From Nematostella vectensis (Eukaryota > Cnidaria > Anthozoa > Actiniaria > Edwardsiidae): a DNA stretch of 64,000 bases. This document shows, in pieces, positions 22,901 to 34,700 of the stretch; the stretch's first letter is position 1; each line of letters begins with the position of its first letter. Below the pieces are notes generated by a model. The model was not told where the DNA came from, ran no database searches, and worked only from the letters and a program-made list of their open reading frames with translations. The DNA lies in assembly GCF_932526225.1 (NCBI RefSeq), contig NC_064046.1, positions 2,480,001-2,544,000 on the forward strand. Reading direction: 5' to 3'. A program made the position numbers and the translations under genes.

Positions 22901-25900
22901 ATACATCTGGAGGGATGAGGAGGGGTGACAGGAGTTATTGGAGTACTTGGGGGGGGGAATAGGATACATCTGGAAGGATGAGGAGAGGTGACAGGAGTTA
23001 TTGGAGTACTTGGAGGGGAGAATAGGATACATCTGGAGGGATGAGGAGGGGTGACAGGAGTTATTGGAGTACTTGGAGGGGAGAATAGGATACATCTGGA
23101 GGGATGAGGAGGGGTGACAGGAGTTATTGGAGTACTTGGAGGGGAGAATAGGATACATCTGGAGGGGTGAGGAGGGGTGACAGGAGTTATTGGAGTACTT
23201 GGGGGGGAGAATAGGATACATCTGGAGGGGTGAGGAGGGGTGACAGGAGTTATTGGAGTACTTGGGGGGGAATAGGATACATCTGGACGGGTGAGGAGGG
23301 GTGACAGGAGTTATTGGAGTACTTGGAGGGGGGAATAGGATACATCTGGAGGGGTGAGGAGGGGTGACAGGAGTTATTGGAGTACTTGGAGGGGAGAATA
23401 GGATACATCTGGAGGGATGAGGAGGGGTGACAGGAGTTATTGGAGTACTTGGAGGGGAGAATAGGATACATCTGGAGGGGTGAGGAGGGGTGACAGGAGT
23501 TATTGGAGTACTTGGAGGGGGGAATAGGATACATCTGGAGGGATGAGGAGGGGTGACAGGAGTTATTGGAGTACTTGGAGGGGGGAATAGGATACATCTG
23601 GACGGGTGAGGAGGGGTGACAGGAGTTATTGGAGTACTTGGGGGGGGGAATAGGATACATCTGGAGGGGTGAGGAGGGGTGACAGGAGTTATTGGAGTAC
23701 TTGGGGGGGGGAATAGGATACATCTGGAGGGATGAGGAGGGGTGACAGGAGTTATTGGAGTACTTGGAGGGGAGAATAGGATACATCTGGAGGGGTGAGG
23801 AGGGGTGACAGGAGTTATTGGAGTACTTGGGGGGGGAATAGGATACATCTGGACGGGTGAGGAGGGGTGACAGGAGTTATTGGAGTACTTGGAGGGGGGA
23901 ATAGGATACATCTGGAGGGGTGAGGAGGGGTGACAGGAGTTATTGGAGTACTTGGGGGGGAGAATAGGATACATCTGGAGGGATGAGGAGGGGTGACAGG
24001 AGTTATTGGAGTACTTGGGGGGGGAATAGGATACATCTGGACGGGTGAGGAGGGGTGACAGGAGTTATTGGAGTACTTGGAGGGGGGAATAGGATACATC
24101 TGGAGGGATGAGGAGAGGTGACAGGAGTTATTGGAGTACTTGGAGGGGAGAATAGGATACATCTGGAGGGATGAGGAGGGGTGACAGGAGTTATTGGAGT
24201 ACTTGGGGGGGGGAATAGGATACATCTGGAGGGGTGAGGAGGGGTGACAGGAGTTATTGGAGTACTTGGGGGGGGGAATAGGATACATCTGGAGGGATGA
24301 GGAGGGGTGACAGGAGTTATTGGAGTACTTGGAGGGGAGAATAGGATACATCTGGAGGGATGAGGAGGGGTGACAGGAGTTATTGGAGTACTTGGAGGGG
24401 AGAATAGGATACATCTGGAGGGGTGAGGAGGGGTGACAGGAGTTATTGGATTACTTGGAGGGGAGAATAGGATACATCTGGAGGGATGAGGAGGGGTGAC
24501 AGGAGTTATTGGAGTACTTGGAGGGGAGAATAGGATACATCTGGAGGGGTGAGGAGGGGTGACAGGAGTTATTGGAGTACTTGGGGGGGGAATAGGATAC
24601 ATCTGGAGGGATGAGGAGGGGTGACAGGAGTTATTGGAGTACTTGGGGGGGAGAATAGGATACATCTGGAGGGGTGAGGAGGGGTGACAGGAGTTATTGG
24701 AGTACTTGGAGGGGGGAATAGGATACATCTGGAGGGATGAGGAGAGGTGACAGGAGTTATTGGAGTACTTGGAGGGGAGAATAGGATACATCTGGAGGGG
24801 TGAGGAGGGGTGACAGGAGTTATTGGAGTACTTGGAGGGGGGAATAGGATACATCTGGACGGGTGAGGAGGGGTGACAGGAGTTATTGGAGTACTTGGAG
24901 GGGGGAATAGGATACATCTGGAGGGATGAGGAGAGGTGACAGGAGTTATTGGAGTACTTGGAGGGGAGAATAGGATACATCTGGACGGGTGAGGAGGGGT
25001 GACAGGAGTTATTGGAGTACTTGGAGGGGGGAATAGGATACATCTGGAGGGATGAGGAGAGGTGACAGGAGTTATTGGAGTACTTGGAGGGGGGAATAGG
25101 ATACATCTGGAGGGATGAGGAGGGGTGACAGGAGTTATTGGAGTACTTGGAGGGGAGAATAGGATACATCTGGAGGGGTGAGGAGGGGTGACAGGAGTTA
25201 TTGGAGTACTTGGAGGGGAGAATAGGATACATCTGGAGGGGTGAGGAGGGGTGACAGGAGTTATTGGAGTACTTGGGGGGGGGAATAGGATACATCTGGA
25301 GGGATGAGGAGGGGTGACAGGAGTTATTGGAGTACTTGGAGGGGAGAATAGGATACATCTGGAGGGGTGAGGAGGGGTGACAGGAGTTATTGGAGTACTT
25401 GGGGGGGGAATAGGATACATCTGGAGGGGTGAGGAGGGGTGACAGGAGTTATTGGAGTACTTGGAGGGGAGAATAGGATACATCTGGAGGGATGAGGAGG
25501 GGTGACAGGAGTTATTGGAGTACTTGGGGGGGGGAATAGGATACATCTGGAGGGATGAGGCGAAGGCTTCTCTTTCCCCAAGAGATAATACTTCTGGTGG
25601 AGTGAGAGGAGTATTTCCAGATGGGTGAAGGGAGTACTTCCTGAGGGGTAAGGGAGATTTTAGATACTCCTAGAGGTATGAGGGGTTAGTTATGGAGGGT
25701 TGTATGGATACTTCCTCAATTCCCTATGCTAAAAAGATCTGGATTGGTGTGCCTATTCACTTCAAATAAAATACATGTTGCAGTTCTCTTGTTTGTGCCA
25801 AAAAGAATTCACAGCCAGACGGTAAGAGATTGATTAATTTCAATTTAGCAGCTGGTCACACATCCTAATCATTTCCATGTATATTTTGTTATAAACAGTT

Positions 25901-28900
25901 GATTACTCAAGGGAGGGTGAGAAATACATAGTCGAATACAGGGATGATCATGGAGCCGTCTTCATATATTATACTTGGGTAAGACCATTTTCTTACTTTC
26001 CCCCAGGGACAAACCTGGGGATTGGTCAGGCTGGTTGTACACAAAAATTCAAATTTAAGGTCTTGGTAAAGGTAAATTTGACACTACTGTTTGTTTTTGT
26101 GGTTTTTGCAAAACCTGTATCAAAAGTTCTTAAACTTCATTTTTGCAAAAAAATGTTTCTCCATAAATCGCATTCTTAGACGGCTAAAATGGGCCTTTGC
26201 TGTTTAGCATGACCTGTTGACTGTGAATTTACGCCAGATCTTTTACTTTTCTAGCGTATTTTTTTAAGGCAAGAACTCAAGTTTGTCGGGGGTAACCTCG
26301 CAACGGGTTTTAAGATCACAGTGCCTACTTGCACGGCTTCCAGTAAAGGAGGAAAAAAATCTAGCTGCACGGCTGTCTCCCATTTTCTCGATTTTTAGTC
26401 TAAACCATATAACAGCCGTGCACGGAGAAAAAAAAATTAGATGCACTGCCCTTTTTTCTTTTCGCCATTTTAAGCCAAAATTAAAAGTCCTGACTTTAAA
26501 AACCTCCAACTGTTATTTAGAACCGTCAAGCGATGGCTTCGAGCTTAAAAATTTTTGGCAAAAGCTGACATGCGAATGCTCGGCACATAATAAACGAAGC
26601 GTGGAATTCGACACTTAGCCGAAAATGCCCTTTCTGTTAAAAATCCTGGCTAAGCCGCTGCATACCGCTCCTGGCATAAAGCTCCTCTGCTCCATAGTTC
26701 TTCACCTAAGGGTTCCTTAGGTTCCCTAAGCACCAACTGCTGATTAATTTCTCCATGTTAAGAGACAGCTGAGCATATTTTCTCACTTATGACAAATTCC
26801 TTTAGGAACAGCCCTCCTGCCATATCACCAGCACACTAACAACAGAGTCCCTTCTTTATTGTACAGTATGCCACATCTAGCATCCCCTTCCACTAAGCCT
26901 CCCCCTTCCACTACAACAACCTACACAACACCAGAATTGACACCATTATATTTCCATCCTAACTTGTACATAAACCATCACTTAGGGGCGGAGAATTCCA
27001 GAAGTATTGAGCCATTTTTCATACAAGTTTTCACAAGGGGGGCCATCAACCCTCCTCTTTTCAGATCAGTGCATGGTATCGAAACAGGTAAATATATGTA
27101 TAAGAAAGCTATTTTCCCTAACATTCCATCAATTTTTACCATTTTAGAAGTCTAGAAAAGTCACCCAGTCCTGTAATTGTCTCTGAATTTGCCTTGAGCC
27201 CCCACTTTCTTAGGCCAGCTCCGCCTGCCAGCTCCCGGGTTGAGAGGTGTAGAAGTCTGCTCGTAAGGCCTAACAGGATTGACTGGATTACCTCATTGTT
27301 CTATTGTATTCATGTTCTATTGTTTTGTCTGTGGTGCCTCAAACCAATCAGGTGAAATCTTCTGATAGCTTCTACATGACCCCCCTGGTAAGGTGTAGGA
27401 TAGCAGAGTGGGTGTGGTCAACAGAAATTTGAACCCCTTAGAGACAGCAAATCAGGGTCTAGTCACAGGGTTTTTCTTAAAATTTTCTAGACCTAGTTGT
27501 TCTTTATTTCACATAGTTTATTATTATTATTAAATGTCCAAATGATATTCAGTTAGCAAACCAATTTATTTCTTGTCCACAAACAGTATAAAACATGCAA
27601 GAGTATGTAGACCTATGAAAAGGTCTTAAAGTATAGGGATAGGGCAAGCATTATCATTATTATTATTATTATTACCATTTTTATTATTATTATTCATTTA
27701 TATTTTCACAAATGAAATAGAGAGTCCCAAAGAAATGCTGCTTGCAAACAACTAATGATAATAGTAATAATGATAATAATAATGATAATAATAATGATAT
27801 TGATAATAAAAGCTGGTTTGTGATTGACAGTAATTTCGTGTAACAATGTTTGATCATATGGAAACCACTTTGCATTATTGGGATTGGTTGTGGTCGCACA
27901 GTAAAATAAGCTGCAATCGTGGACAATCAAGGGAGATCATATGGGGAACAAACAAACAAGCAAAATAGATAAAAAACAAAGTAAACCTAATTAGAGAGAA
28001 ATGCAATATCATATTATGGGTATAAATATGTAAATAAAACAAATTTGATTAAGTAAATAAATCAGGGCCGCAGCAGGGGGTGGGGCACAAGGAAATGACC
28101 AGTAGGGGTGTGGCTATGTCCCCCTAATATTATCTTAATGTTTCTGTATTGTCCCCACCCCCCCCCTCCCCCCCCCCCCCGCCAACATTTTGAGGCGTGC
28201 TACAGCCATGTAGATTATTTAATAAACGGAAGAATAAGAATAAAAAAATGGTATAGATTCTGGCTAAAAAAGTAAGAAATACCCTTTTCAATGCAATTCG
28301 TCAACCTCCCCTCCCCCAAAGCTTTGCTCAACTTGTTTTGTTGTTATGTTCTATTATGTTTTGTTGGGCCTTAGAAATTTATTGCTGTGTTTATATTTTT
28401 ACTGATCCTTTAGAAACGATTCTTCACAATTTAGATGTTCAATATTTTGATTTTAGATTGAGTTTTTTTAAGCGAACCGGATATTTATGTGACAGCCGTG
28501 CATCTAGCGTTTCCAAGAGCTTATGGAGCTCTTGCACGGCCTCTTTTGGATTGGCGGGATTTTTGATTTATAGAGTGGTAGTGATGGCTATCGTCCAGAA
28601 ATTGGTGGATAAAAAAGTCTTAGTAATCCATAACCAAAGATTAGCGCCAGAAAATATTTCAACTTAGTTCTTACCTGTGTAGCTTGGAGGTTTTTAAAGT
28701 CAGGACTTTTCATTTTGGCTTAAAATGGCGAAAAGAAAAAAGGGAAGTGCATCTAGTTTTTCTCTCTCCGTGCACGGCTGTAATATGGCGAAAACGACTG
28801 TGTCGAACTCCACGCTTCGTTCATACCGTGCCGAGCATTTGCGGGCCGCTCGTTTCATAGCTTTTCAGGCTTAAAATCATCGCTTGCCTGTTCTAAATAA

Positions 28901-30312
28901 TCCTGGAAGTCTTTCAAAGCCAGAAAATTGTTATTTAGGCTAAAAATCGAGAAAATGGGAGACAGCCGTGCAGCTAGTTCCCCCCCCCCCCCCCTGCTTT
29001 ACCGGAAGCCGTGCAAGTAGACACTGCGTTTAAGATATCGCCTTCAAATTTACGGTATCTGATAGATAATTATGCCATGTCATAAAGTGTGTGAGGAATT
29101 TTCGACTGAAGATCGCTTTTATAGCACTTTTCGTGTCCAAATTTCGCCAAAATGAGAGTTCCAACTTTGATTCGTAATATTTTGTTGACAGTGTCAAATG
29201 ACAAAAAGTCCTCACACACTTTGGTAGATCATCTATCTGTCATTGAGATGCAATTACGTGCAAGGTGTATTACGCTCTAGAGTAAACTCCGTACTTTTAA
29301 GTTTGAGGCCTCAAAACCTAAACACGGAATTAGCTATTGCAAAAATAAAACTTGCAGGAGATAATTCAATCTTTTATCTTTCATTTGATATATAGTTTGT
29401 ACATGTAGTGAAAATTGCGGCGCGACAATATTTTTTTTTCCGCGGACACGTCGCTTACCTTTACCGAGACCTTTTAAGGTCTCGGTAAAGGTAAGCGATC
29501 CTTAAAAGGATCATGCAGTTGGTCTCAGGAGAAATTAGAACATCACTAGAAAATTATATATGCGTATCTACTGCTTATGACCAATTTCTTATTTATGCAT
29601 TCTTTTAAAAAGCTGAAAGAACTCATTGCCATAAGCAGATCTAGGGGGAGGTTTTAGGGCATTTGAACCCCCCTTTGGGCTGCTAGAAAGGCATTTGTAA
29701 CAACAAAAAAATTACCCCCTCCCCCCTTTGTCACTGAGCCAAACCCTTCCCCTACCTTGTATTTAGTGCCTTGATCTCTTTGGGACGGTGTATCGCCGCT
29801 TGGTGCATGGTTGTCACTTTGTCTGTCTCGCAAAGTTAGCTAACAAACCTAAAATTTGGGGGAACACATTGGGGTGTAGTTGTATTGGGGGACTAAAAGG
29901 CTAGTGCATGAACTCAACTTGGGTTTAATCTAAATGAATACAGGGCTGATCAAATTGTAACAGGTCTCGTGTCTTCCAGTTCTTGCTCGTGTCTATCTGT
30001 TCTGTCACGTGATGTGTCACATGCCCACTACAGGGGGAGGGGGGGGGGGTGGGGTTGGGCTTCATCCCTTTCCCCATATTCTCCACAAATATCATAACAG
30101 CTGCCCTGATTGATTTTGCCCACTACAGGGGGAGGGGGGTGGGGTGGGCTTCATCCCTTTCCCCATCTTCTCCACAAATATCATAACAGCTGCCCTGATT
30201 GATTTTGGCTCCCTGCGTACAGGATGACGATCGCCATTGTATCATGGTGGACAGGACTCAGATTCACATCAACAAGGCGTTCCTCAACATGTGGTTTGGA
30301 ACTTCATACTGA
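13978..30312 (+). CDS. FBXO15: F-box only protein 15 (FBXO15), complete, 16 exons
   Basis: This is a substrate receptor of an SCF (Skp1-Cul1-F-box) ubiquitin ligase; substrates are unknown here. Exons: 13978-14051, 14331-14441, 14976-15080, 16611-16721, 16804-16899, 17277-17486, 17780-17826, 18941-19044, 19169-19251, 19670-19725, 19808-19891, 20231-20346, 20414-20475, 25784-25821, 25899-25978, 30223-30312. All junctions are GT-AG and in phase, giving 488 residues, within the ~430-510 of mammalian FBXO15. The F-box lies at about 60-107 (FERLPDELLLGIFKFL, then CRHWSQL). FBXO15 marks include NWKKEVIKR, the LDDIDPRYGLHGY block and the C-terminal NMWFGTSY. The most N-terminal two exons are the least certain but fit phase exactly. 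Candidate poly(A) signals lie at 30575 and 31077. Confidence 0.93.
15170..16524. mobile_element. ~1.36-kb DNA transposon with GC-rich subterminal repeats, in a FBXO15 intron
   Basis: The ends are inverted repeats of ~30 bp or more: ATATGTGATGACTCATG at the left and its diverged reverse complement ending at 16524, both followed inward by a block like ACATACCTTAG. Inside each end is a degenerate ~27-bp tandem array based on CTCGCGGAACGCTCGCGCC (15210-15430 and 16370-16470). The interior shows no recognisable transposase, so it is probably non-autonomous. It sits in the intron between exons 3 and 4. Confidence 0.65.
18244..18818. mobile_element. 575-bp MITE with CAGGGCT ends and ATATTT target duplication
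   Basis: The left end CAGGGCTTCTGGAATTACGCG is matched by an inverted right end ending CCAGGAGCCCTG. The hexamer ATATTT lies directly outside both ends (18238-18243 and 18819-18824). The interior is filled with degenerate repeats of AATTACGCG. CAGGG ends resemble hAT elements, but an 8-bp duplication is not seen. It lies in the intron between FBXO15 exons 7 and 8. Confidence 0.75.
20515..25680. repeat. Large 63-bp G-rich minisatellite within FBXO15 intron 13
   Basis: A 63-bp unit (ggatacatctggagggatga, then a GGGGTGACAGGAGTTATTGG core and a TACTTGGAGGGGAGAATA tail) is repeated about 78 times from ~20659 to ~25560, with degenerate relatives on both edges. At least two monomers are 48 bp, lacking a 15-bp GAGGAGGGGT-type piece. 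Main variation is in the G tract (GGAGGGGAG versus 7-9 consecutive G) and in ggatg/gggtg. It fills nearly the whole 5.3-kb intron between exons 13 and 14. Because 63 is a multiple of 3, long antisense ORFs (up to ~950 codons) appear; they are artefacts of the repeat. Confidence 0.95.
26290..26625. repeat. Dispersed repeat, inverted partner of 28685-29032
   Basis: The stretch containing TACTTGCACGGCTTCC, CAGCCGTGCACGGAG and AAGTCCTGACTTT reappears in reverse complement at 28685-29032. Both copies lie in the last FBXO15 intron, so its pre-mRNA could fold into a long imperfect duplex. Confidence 0.65.
27650..27800. repeat. Trinucleotide microsatellites (TTA)n and (ATAATG)n
   Basis: Runs of TTATTATTATT (27653-27695) are followed by AATAATGATAATAATAATG-type repeats to about 27805, within the last FBXO15 intron. 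Confidence 0.8.
28685..29032. repeat. Dispersed repeat, inverted partner of 26290-26625
   Basis: This is the reverse-complement copy of the 26.3-26.6 kb repeat, with an inserted poly-C run near 28981-28994. It has no coding potential. Confidence 0.65.
29451..29512. other. Near-perfect 48-bp palindrome followed by a second palindrome
   Basis: TCGCTTACCTTTACCGAGA begins a 23-bp arm that, after a 2-base centre (TT), is followed by its exact reverse complement ending at 29498. Directly after it, GATCCTT-AA-AAGGATC (29497-29512) forms a smaller palindrome. It lies in the last FBXO15 intron. Confidence 0.85.
30022..30206. repeat. Two tandem ~90-95 bp repeats just before the last FBXO15 exon
   Basis: The block from TGCCCACTACAGGGGGAGGG to CTGCCCTGATTGATTTTG occurs twice head to tail, differing mainly in a G tract. 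It ends ~17 bp before the acceptor of the terminal exon. Confidence 0.85.
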
Positions 30313-31289
30313 TTTATAGGAAGATATTTGCTGTATTGACTGATTGCGCTTCCTGTTAGCATTATCACGATCCTCAGCATATCTCTAACGGAATCGGCTT
30401 CGCCCAACAGGGGGATTTCTCATAGAAGGTCAACCGCTCAGTGTAGATAGTTATATTGGAATTATTCAAGAAAAGATTTGGAGTGGCATGAAGGATCTAT
30501 AGTGTGTTCAACGATCAAATAGTGGACTTGCGCTAAGAAATCACGTGTCCTTTTGGGTGGCATATTCAAAACAAAATAAACACAGAAATTACTGCGTCTG
30601 TCACGTCAGTGAACGAAATAAAAAAGGCCTTAAATAAAATTTGCCTTTCTGGGGAAAAAAACTTTCTGGCTTTATTCGAAAGAGCTAATGTTGCTTTTGT
30701 TGCTGTTATTTCGCCGCTGAAAGTTTGAGTTCGTGCTTGTATTCGCCACCCAAAAAGTCATGTCAATCTCTTAGCGCAAGTCTCCTATTCAATGTATAAC
30801 CAAACGTTACACAACACAAACTATTGTTATAATATCACGCGTTACCACACATTTGAAACTACTGAAAAAAATTGTGTTTTATTGTTGAAGATTATAAGCA
30901 GACAGCGGAAATTCCATTGTTAGTCTAGTTAAAGTTTGATTAAAAGAAAACACCCTCACTCCCTTAGTTAGCTTGGTTAAATTGGTGATCATTATTTTGT
31001 ACTCTTTTGTTTTCTTCATCTTCATCGCCTTCCACTTCCGTCCGGCCTAAAAATAGAACCCAGGCTGAATAGAATCAATAAAATCAGAATAACTTATGTA
31101 TTTGTCTATTGTTTTTATTCAAAACATCGCTCTGATAAGAGCAATCAAAGCTCGAACTCTCTCTTATTTCACAAGAACTTGAATTGAGTGTTCCCGTAAT
31201 AGCCTGCATGCACTAGGCTATAAGATAAAAGATTAAACGTATTTTAGTTTTAAATCTGGTCATAGCCCACTCAACGATAATACTGCTAA
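30313..31289. other. FBXO15 3' region and intergenic sequence
   Basis: It contains the presumed FBXO15 3' UTR with AATAAA motifs at 30575 and 31077. Apart from that I see no gene or RNA feature. Confidence 0.5.
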
Positions 31290-31728
31290 TTATCAAGAGA
31301 CCATGATGTATATCATGCTTCAAATAACAATTTGGCGCTAAAACGGACGCATCTGATTGGACAGTATATCATGGTCTCTTGTAATTATACAAGACACGCG
31401 AATTATTTTATGGAAATTCACGCGAATGATGCAATAAAAGGCTTCGTGACGAAGCATGCCGTGGCCTCGTGCTGCTTCGAATAACAATTTGGCGCTAAAA
31501 CGGACGTATCTGATTGGACAGTTTGGAGAGAATTACATTTGGACCAATCAGAGGAGGGGACTTGAGTCATGTTTGATTGGCTTCGCGGGAACCGGCTTCA
31601 TTCACGTAATGTTTTGGTTCTAAAAGTCGTGTGTTCTTTCGATACGGTTTTAGCATTCATTCAAACCCCGGTCACATTTCTCGTGTACAACTTGGTAGTT
31701 ATCCATTTTACGATCAACTATTCTTTCA
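31290..31728 (+). promoter_or_regulatory. SLC7 gene promoter with four CCAAT/ATTGG boxes
   Basis: ATTGG or CCAAT occurs at 31356, 31513, 31544 and 31576, 150-370 bp upstream of the SLC7 start, in the GC-richer flank expected of an NF-Y-driven promoter. Two of them sit in a ~45-bp direct repeat (AATAACAATTTGGCGCTAAA at ~31322 and ~31481). The first copy lies inside a ~90-bp foldback with CAAGAGACCATGAT ends (31294-31381), so transposon sequence may have contributed promoter elements. Confidence 0.5.
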
Positions 31729-34700
31729 ATGGATTCCAATGAAGACGTTCTTGGTAACGGTTTTCCAGAGGAGAAGAAAATGATTCCCGATGACGAGGGA
31801 TCATCTTCGAGCTCCGGTTCTACCGACTCGGAAAGAGGAAAAATCACCCTGAAAAAGAACATTACTATGGTCAATGGTATTGGAATCATAGCCGGCACAG
31901 TTATCGGTTCGGGGATCTTCATTTCCCCAACTGGAATCCAAAAAGAAGCCGGTTCAATCGGCCTGGCTTTGCTCATTTGGCTGGGTTGTGGGATATTGGC
32001 GATGTTGGGATGTCTTTGTTACGCCGAGCTTGGCGCTTTAGTCACTAAATCTGGGGCCGAATACGCTTATCTTATGGAGGCATTTGGCAGAATTCCTGCA
32101 TATCTATTCGCCTGGACGTCCATTCTCATTATCCGCCCGGCCTCTGGGGCTATAATCGCGCTTATTTTCGGCGAATATGTGGCCAAACCTTTCTTCCCCG
32201 ATTGCCCACCGCCTCCCGAAGTTGTGAAAATTCTAGCGTGTGTTTGTCTCGGTGAGTCAAAACTGAACTGTACTTTAAATGGCATAAAAAAACCTTACAA
32301 GAAACTAAAATATTCCTTCCTTAACTACTTAAATTGGTTTCTATTTATCATATCAAAGTTTTTCTATAATGTTTTTATTTTTGTTCTCAATCGTATACAA
32401 ATAGACCTGTTTGTGTGAAAGACGTTGTGTTGAAAACGTGGCACGATTTTATTTATTTCTCTTACTAAGACCCGCTTGATTTCGCCGTCAAAAAACCCAC
32501 CATCCGATTAAAAATTCAATTTCGTCATGCTTTGTTACTACGTGATTAATTTACTACAGTTTTTGTGTTTTATTGTAGTGATCTAGTCTCAAGAGAGATA
32601 TATCTGGAACGTGTCTATAAAAAGCACGTGTTAAAAAAAGTTGTGATGAAAAAAATCAAGCGTGCTTCAATTTTTGTGCGAGTCTCCAAAAATCTTGGAT
32701 ATTTGATACCTGAGGGCTTCAATGTGACCTGAAAAAGATCTAAGCGGGGGAAATAATTGAAACAAATCGGTGTGTGTTATAGTGTGTTGTTTAATCAAGC
32801 AAGACACACTTTGGCGCGTTTAGTTCTTCTTGCATCATCTTTCGACCACAACCTAATTTAAAATTCAAATCGCTGATATAAATTATTTTTTCAATTTACT
32901 TATGCGTGGGAATCAGGAATTAGAGTTCTAATGGCTACATTTTATGGTGGTTTTGTTTGGCTACTATTCTATAACAAACACTATGAATAGTGTTTTGTGC
33001 GTGCCAGTATATTATTTGACATATACTTGAGCTAAAACTGCGTTACCATAGTGAAACTGCCTTTCATCGAGGCTTTATTTGCGTAATAGCTTTCCTGCTT
33101 GTTCTACTAGGTCAAGAAGTTTAAGTAAGATAGCTTTAAATCCCCATGGTTGGTTTCCTAAGTAAAGTGTGATGATTGGTGGTTCTGATATGTACTGTGC
33201 AGGGATTGCTTAACTATTAGAGTAGGTGGTGGACATTGATAAGTAGGAGGTGGAAGTTATTTTATCTTTTTAGTTCAATACTTTAAAAAAAGTAGCCGGC
33301 ACTCTGTGGAAAATAGCTGGCTCTTTTCCGCCGGCCGCCGGGGCCTAATGAAACCCCTGCTGTATATATAGAAGGTTTTGAGGGGGGGGGGGGAGTTAAC
33401 TCTGAAACAGGTGTTTCAATAAGCATTTTAGTCTTTTGGAATTAGCTCAAGATAGCTCTGAATTAGGGCCAATTTTTGTGCACAGCCCTCAAAATGTGAA
33501 GAAAATATCAAAATTATTGTGTTTGAGAAAAAACATTTTTATTCTGACTCCATGCAAACACTAGGTCGATCCGTTCAAATTTTTCAATCTTTTGGTATAT
33601 GGTTGAGTCTTTAGTGAATCGGCTGAATTAAAAAATCCCTGCATATCTGTTTTTAATCTGTTTTTAGTTGTTGTTACTGGCGTCAACTGCTGGAGTGTCA
33701 AGTGGGCCACACGTGTACAGGATGTTTTTACCTATGCCAAGCTGCTTTGTATCGCCATGCTGACAATCACTGGCATCGTGGAGCTATGTCGTGGTAGGTA
33801 ACACCCTTAAAGAGCCCTTTGTTATTGTTTCATCTTATACTGATACAAATTATCAGAAGAAATTAACCATAGAAAATACAATCTTATATAGGCTTATTTA
33901 CAAAATTCAACTGGAAATATCTCAACAGATTTCTTGAATCATTGAAATAAAAAAAAAACTTATGTGCTCGACGTCAAGAGAATAAGAGATAACAAAAAGG
34001 GTGTGGTTAACATAAACTTTGACCCTCAAGGGATAGCTAAAGGAAGTGGTCTCTAGACTTTAACCACCTTCGATGTTTTTTCCCTAGGTAAGACAGAACA
34101 CTTTCAAAATGGGTTCAGTGGCTCAACAACTAATATTGGACAAATCGGCCTTGCTTTCTACATTGGTCTCTGGGCTTTTGATGGATGGTGAGTTGATGAG
34201 TTACATGACTTCAACAAGGCCCTGCTTTATTCATTTTTTTAGTTATCCTATTATAGATATCCTATTTTAAAATAAATAAGAGAAAGAAACCAATGGTTAG
34301 GAAGGTTGCTGGTCTTATTTGCCAGCTTAGAAAGCAAAGTTTCTTTACAGCTACAGTGAAACTCGTGTTTATATGAGCAATTCTTTACAGGAACAATCTC
34401 AACTACTGCACTGAGGAAATGAAACACCCTGAAAGGTAGGTTGTATACATTTTTTTTTCATTATGCATTTTTGCCATTGGTATTCCAAATCATTGATAGA
34501 CCCACTGTCATATGATGGAACACTAACATTGACTCTTGAAACAGTTCAAGTTGAAGTTACCCAAGTTAACTGTCTATACTGTGAACATGGCTAACCAAAT
34601 TTCTGCCTGTCTATTTCAGGGATATGCCTCGTGCTATTATCATTGGTATCTCCCTCATAACTGTTTGCTATCTGTTGATTAATGTTGCATACATCACTGT

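Noticed and set aside
21128-23974. 948-codon antisense ORF and several shorter ones across the 63-bp array
   Set aside because: The period is a multiple of three and the region is inside a well-supported intron of FBXO15 on the other strand; the open frames follow from the repeat.
20515-25680. CRISPR-like array
   Set aside because: Repeats are directly adjacent without unique spacers, and the surrounding genes are eukaryotic and intron-bearing.
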